Shown piece by piece: positions 58,956 to 64,000 of a DNA stretch of 64,000 nucleotides (within the stretch, counting starts at the first letter, position 1; every line of letters begins with the position of its first letter). The position numbers and the translations under genes are program-made. The DNA is from Erpobdella octoculata (Eukaryota > Annelida > Clitellata > Hirudinida > Erpobdellidae): contig OZ022241.1 of assembly GCA_963978895.1 (NCBI GenBank), positions 7,506,653 to 7,570,652 of the forward strand, in the 5' to 3' direction. The notes under the pieces were generated by a model that was not told the DNA's origin, ran no database searches, and saw only the letters and a program-made list of their open reading frames with translations.

Positions 58956-60982
58956 TCCGGGTTAGTATAGCAAATTTCGAGGGTGCAAAACCTGCTAAAT
59001 AATAATTAAAAAATGTATTACTTCAGGAAATTGATTTCTGTTTGGTATTTTAATGGCGTCTCTATCAAATAGAGTATACAAATTCCGCTATAACGTATAC
59101 CCTGGATATAACCCGCGTTACTTCTAGGGCCGTTTTATCCAGTAAGCACTCTGATTAGGACCTACGAATCCGCAATGGGTCTACGAAAATAAAGTCTGAA
59201 AATTAAATTTTCAGATAGCAGTTTTTTATCAGAATATGAAACAAGTAAATTAAAAACGAATTTTTAAAACCAATGCTCTTATATGTAATTAAAACACAAA
59301 TTTTGCAATCAATTTTTTCTTATACTCTTTTATTTTATATTAAAGTCGAAATATCTTAATTATATCGAAATTAATTAAAATTAACTAAATTAATTGACTT
59401 ATTGTAAAACTAATAATTGAATATTGCATTGTCTTCTATTTTGAGCATGTATACAAAATTTGAAAAAAATCTATCATCAGGAAGTGACTCAAAAATTGAT
59501 TGCAAGATTTGAAACAGACAGACAGAGAAACAGAGACGACGAGTTAATAAAAGCATTGGTAATAATAATAAAAATATCATAAAAAAGCATCGAATTTAAA
59601 TATCTCAACTATTTTCATGAAAATTTCGTACACGCTTGAGAATCGCGGTCAGTGAGTGTGGTTCGTGTTAACTTGGTAAAATAGTCTGCCAGTCGGTTAG
59701 CGTTTTGTGGTCAAGAAAACCCTCAAGAAACCCCTCGATAAAACCCTCAAGAAAATTAACTAAATTAATTGACTTATTGTCAAACTAATAATTGAATATT
59801 GCATTGTCTTCTATTTTGAGCATGTATGCAAAATTTGAAAAAAATCTATCATCAGGAAGTGACTCAAAAATTGATTGCAAGATTTGAAACAGACAGAGAA
59901 ACAGAGACGACGAGTTAATAAAAGCATTGGTAAAAAAAAATTGAAACGGCTATATGTATGATCACATTCAGTAACTTTACCTAATACCTAATGATTACGA
60001 AGTTTTGACTTTAACAGTTGGGTTAGCTTAAGTTAGATTAAATAAAACGCATTAATCCCATTTTAAATCCTTCATATTAACTTCACCGCGTTTGCTTGCT
60101 TTATCCATACGTTGGGACCCTATACCACGGAAAAAAACCTACTTCCTTTCACTGGCGCAGCCGGAAATTTTTTCGGGGGCCCGGGGAGACTGATTAGTGG
60201 CTTGCAAAAGCAAGGCGGAGTTTCTTATACAATTTTATTCCTACATTATAATAAGTACTATTTATAAACATATACGCATAGCGGCCTGTTCCATCCAGTT
60301 AAAAAGCAAAAACATGCACTCCACTGTAAATCATATTTGCGTGTGTACTCTACTGATAGCTGGTTTAAACTGTATATAACTCTTATTTTTGTGAAAAAAG
60401 TTTTTGGAAAAAGTACCCACGATTAATCCCTAGGAACCAATTAAAATTTCGTTGGTGAAGACTGGTGGTACGGGGATGCATATCTTTCTATCTCCCTGGA
60501 TCCGTTCTTCCTTGACGAATGAAAACAAGAAACACCAATAAGAAGAATATGACTGAAGTAAACATTTGACATTTATATAAGCAGGACTGCTTAGTAATCG
60601 AAAAAAATACCAGTCAAGTCAATGTGGCAAACTGGCCGGGGTAAGCATGACAGAAGCGTAATTGTAAACGTAGAGGAATATGCTTTCTAGCGATTCGTAA
60701 CGTTAAAGTCGAAGTTATTTATAACACAATATTTCTCGAATTTATTTTGACTTTTTTATTCTTCCTTGAATATAATATTTTACTTAGCTCTAAACTGAAT
60801 TATCTCACTTTGTAGAAGTTCGCCCGGTTCTGACAATTCTTTTGATAATTCCAATTTCTCTTTGCAGCACGTCTTTTCAAACTTTTATTATCTCTCGAAC
60901 ACTCAACTTAACACATTGTCTAAATTCTAAAAATTCATGCACAAAATAATATTTCTAATTGTAATATTAACTAACCGGAAAA

Positions 60983-61015
<33 letters not shown>
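58956..61015. other. non-coding right flank with a 180-bp direct duplication
   Basis: 59377-59562 and 59752-59933 are direct copies (AATTAACTAAATTAATTGAC ... GAGTTAATAAAAGCATTGG) differing at a few bases, separated by about 190 bp. 60140-60190 has a CACTGGCGCAGCCGG hAT-like end without a visible partner. No coding exon recognised. Confidence 0.7.
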
Positions 61016-61016
<1 letters not shown>

Positions 61017-61082
61017 TAGCTGACCCAGCAAACGTTGTTTTGCTTTTGAAATTATTTTGGTTTTTTTATTAAAAGTTTAATG

Positions 61083-61133
<51 letters not shown>

Positions 61134-61830
61134 ATATATATAAAATGTCAATTTTTTTTAGTTATTCTGTTAATAGGAGCTGAGAGAAATTCAATAAATC
61201 AAAAATCTCTAAAATCGGTTCAGCCGTTCTTGAGTTATAAGTGTCGTAACACAAACCCCGACTGCGTTGCCCGGGGATTTTAAAGGCTTTTTATCGTTTT
61301 CTCTCTGGCTCCCGTTTCCTTAACTGCTTGCTTTCCCGTTCCAGGTCGCTTTCTCACCTTAAAGAGTATAGAGGGTGCTCTACAACTTTGCCATTTGAAG
61401 TTTTTTTCTAGGACGCACTGTTAAGGCTGTATAGCTACCGGGGTACATACTGCGGTCCCCATGGGCCACTCCATGATTCAATGTCAAATTTTTTTAGTTA
61501 TTCTGTTAATAGGAGCTGAGAGAAATCCAATAAATCAAAAATCTCTAAAATCGGTTCAGCCGTTCTTGAGTTATAAGTGACGTAACACAAACCCCGACTG
61601 CGTTGCCCGGGGATTTTAAAGGCTTTGTATCGTTTTCTCTCTGGCTCCCGTTTCCTTAACTGCTTGCTTTCCCGTTCCAGGTCGCTTTCTCACTCCTGGT
61701 CGCATTTCTGCTCACGGTCGCTTTTCCGGCCTCGGTCTCTTTTACTTTTCCCGATCCCGGTTGCTTTTACGCTCCAGCTTGCTCTTCTTTTCGCTCTTCC
61801 GTTCCTCCATTAAATTTTAGAGCCTTCCCA
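61016..61830 (-). mobile_element. Helitron-like copies with internal 210-bp duplication
   Basis: 61016 begins CTAGCTGACCCAGC with GCAAACGTTGTTTTGC hairpin (reverse of a Helitron 3' end) in (AT)n. 61146-61357 and 61482-61692 are near-identical direct copies containing ATCGGTTCAGCCGTTCTTGA, GCGTTGCCCGGGGATTTTAA and the first 18-bp-type units (TTGCTTTCCCGTTCCAGG). The second copy continues into more decayed units to about 61800. Confidence 0.65.
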
Positions 61831-64000
61831 ATGTGGCTTAGATGGGCTGTAGTGGAATGCTGTGCAGTCATCAAAATTGATATGTTCTCTCGTTAACACT
61901 TTGTTAATAGGTTTGCTCGTTTAGTTACGTCTGAACTTCCTCAATTTTAATTAGTGTTCTTTAATGTATTGGTTCCACTCTGCAAGTGTGATCTTCAGCA
62001 AAGGCTTATTATGATTGACTAAAGCTGAAAAAAAAAAAGAATTTATTAGTTAACGGCTGCAATAATGTTAAAATCCGCTCATATATCTCAACAGGTTATA
62101 TTTTTTTAGATGTTCTTAGCTTTTAAGTGTCATGTCTACAGAACGCTACATGTGGCATGTTAATAAATGTTGACCCGTGGCTTTGAAAAATGTGATATAA
62201 AACACAGATTGAAATAAAACATGTAATAATAATATTAAAAACCTTCAAAGTATTAACTTAATGAATTTTCCGAGAGTTTTCTGAGATCATCAATTTGGAA
62301 CAATCGAAGAGTACCACTTTTATTTAGCAAATGATGCAATTATAAATTGAACAAAACAGCAGCAGATTGATAGGCTGGCTTGAGAACTTTGTTCATGATT
62401 TTGTTGAAACACAAAAATACTGCACTTGCTTTCATTTCTTTCAAATTTCATGCACCTCATATATCAGTGAAACTTTTACAATAAATTGATGTTGCATGTA
62501 AGATTTTCTTTAAAATGTAATTTTCTAATTTCCTCTGAAAAGTAAAAAATAAAATAAGACCGATAAATTAATTCATAATCTTATAGTCATAACTACTTGT
62601 GAATAATAATGGTTGTAATGCCATCACATAAAAAAAAACATACCTGCCCAAAAAAAATTCTCATTTACCGATAGGCTGATAGCAAGCTCGTCAGTTTAGG
62701 AAACCATGATGAACAATATTAGATAAGGAACAATTGAAGTCAGAAGCCTTGAACGATAAATATGAACAATGAATTTAAATTTATTTTTCCAATCTGCAAC
62801 TCCTTTTTGCAAAACACAAAATGTTAGAGCATAATGATAATCTTATAATAATTAATAATAATATAACATAATTAAACACGTGCAATGCAACAAACGAACG
62901 AAACAAATTGAAAGATACCCAGTAAATCATGATTTTAAAAACTAAAAACAAATTACCAAAGCTTTGCCACTTACTTTTGAATGGGAGATATGAACAATGA
63001 ATTTCTAATTTGATTTAATTTTAATTTGTTAAGTATGGAACTTTTTTTGTGAAGCACAAAATATCTCTAAACTCTAATAGAAGAAATTCCACCTGCAATT
63101 TATTGATTAGTCCTGAAAACCAAAGTTATCTAGATTTAAAAGATAAGTTGCTAAAAATGTCCAACCTAATCTGTCTTTCATCAAGAGATTCATTTAACCT
63201 TGAATCAGCCATATCTTTAGCTTTTGAAGTCCTACTTCTAAGATCAATCTTTTTATTAGGAGGCATACTGAAACATTCAATGGTATAAAAAATTGAATAA
63301 TAATAAGTTTGAAAAAGCGATATCTATATATATAAAGAATATCATAAAAATTGATAAATGAATAAACGACTAATGGAGAAAGGGTAAGGTTTCCCACGGA
63401 CGGCCCGTGCCGAAAAATAATCGTATTATTTTTATTTTCTCACAATAACATAAAAAAACAAATTTAATACCAATTTTAATTTAAAAAAAAAAACATTTAT
63501 CGTAATTTGAGAGACTTTGAAAACGTAAGTAGTACCCTTCCAAGCCCTATTTACATCGTAGTTGTGAGTGGTGAGGTACGATGATCGTATGAATGAAATG
63601 AATAAAAAATAAATAAAATTAGTTTATAATAAAATTTTATTTAAAAGCAAACTATCAGTTGTAAATAAAAATTCCATTAAAATTTTAAAACTCACCGCCC
63701 GGTAACTCGGGACGGTTTGCAAGAAGTAAGAAAATTGGAAATTATTAAACTAAGTTAACTTCTTTAAATAAACAAAATTTCAAATTTTTAATGAAGAAAA
63801 ACTAAAAAATAAATGTTAAAAAAAGTAGTTTATTCGAAGCAACGTCGAAATTTGAATATTTGTAAGCGAACATTGTGTATTTGCGTCGTTTAAACTTTTC
63901 CTTCAAATCCTTCGTTTAAACTTTTCCTTAAAACTCAAACGTACATAAATTATAATTATATTATTTATTTTTTTATATGACATTTTCCCATTTTAAATAA
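61831..64000. other. AT-rich right end, no gene recognised
   Basis: Apart from the short frame at 63126-63266 I find no exon with family resemblance. 63360-63720 contains short GC islands (GGACGGCCCGTGCC, CACCGCCCGGTAACTCGGG) of unknown nature. Confidence 0.5.
63126..63266 (-). pseudogene. fragment resembling N-terminus of a Helitron-type helicase protein
   Basis: A 46-codon minus-strand frame starting MPPNKKIDLRSRTSKAKD and continuing LNESLDERQIRLD. This basic start followed by NES..ER.. repeats is typical of the N-terminal region of Helitron Rep/helicase proteins. A similar start, MPPKRKAIDS, is at 11713. The frame ends early and no Rep or helicase motif follows. Confidence 0.4.

Overview
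This is a nuclear genome window from an invertebrate animal. The genes carry many small GT-AG introns and the DNA is AT-rich, with long (AT)n tracts and dense young transposon debris. Six conserved animal genes can be read by joining exons: a THADA/TRM732 homologue (minus strand, runs off the left edge), an N4BP2-type Smr nuclease, exportin-1 (XPO1/CRM1), a TM7SF2/LBR-type delta14-sterol reductase, a small homologue of the POLR1D isoform-2 protein (minus) and the RAD51 paralogue XRCC3. Sequence alone does not fix the phylum. A sterol reductase argues against nematodes and flatworms, which lack sterol synthesis.

Layout. Positions 1-24.5 kb are the THADA homologue, about 29 exons on the minus strand. 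Its introns are packed with repeats. One intron of about 10.6 kb (6.73-17.34 kb) contains an intact, intronless 570-codon leucine-rich-repeat gene on the plus strand, a decayed copy of its 3' end, and a nest of Helitron-like elements. Positions 24.5-28.3 kb are a repeat-filled spacer. The N4BP2-like gene (28.36-33.97 kb, 15 coding exons) follows, then a spacer with satellite, SINE and hAT-type elements and a possible small secreted cysteine-rich gene. XPO1 is at 38.97-45.65 kb (25 coding exons).

The sterol reductase gene (46.99-52.71 kb) is broken. A complete 3.1-kb LTR retroelement with apparently identical 421-bp LTRs and a 5-bp target duplication sits inside a coding exon, and a second lesion shifts the frame in an earlier exon. 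The POLR1D-like gene (minus) and XRCC3 (plus) are divergent with starts about 370 bp apart. From 58.6 kb to the right edge only repeats were found.

The repeat landscape is the most unusual part. Several families show Helitron-type ends (5' TC; 3' GC-rich hairpin followed by CTAG; A/T target), are joined head to tail, nested in one another and anchored in (AT)n tracts. One family carries an 18-bp GC-rich minisatellite and another carries seven copies of a 157-bp satellite. No genuinely new multi-gene system was found. The best candidates for novelty are the retroelement-split sterol reductase, the gag-RNase H fusion element, the nested LRR gene with its duplicated block, and the cysteine-rich candidate gene.
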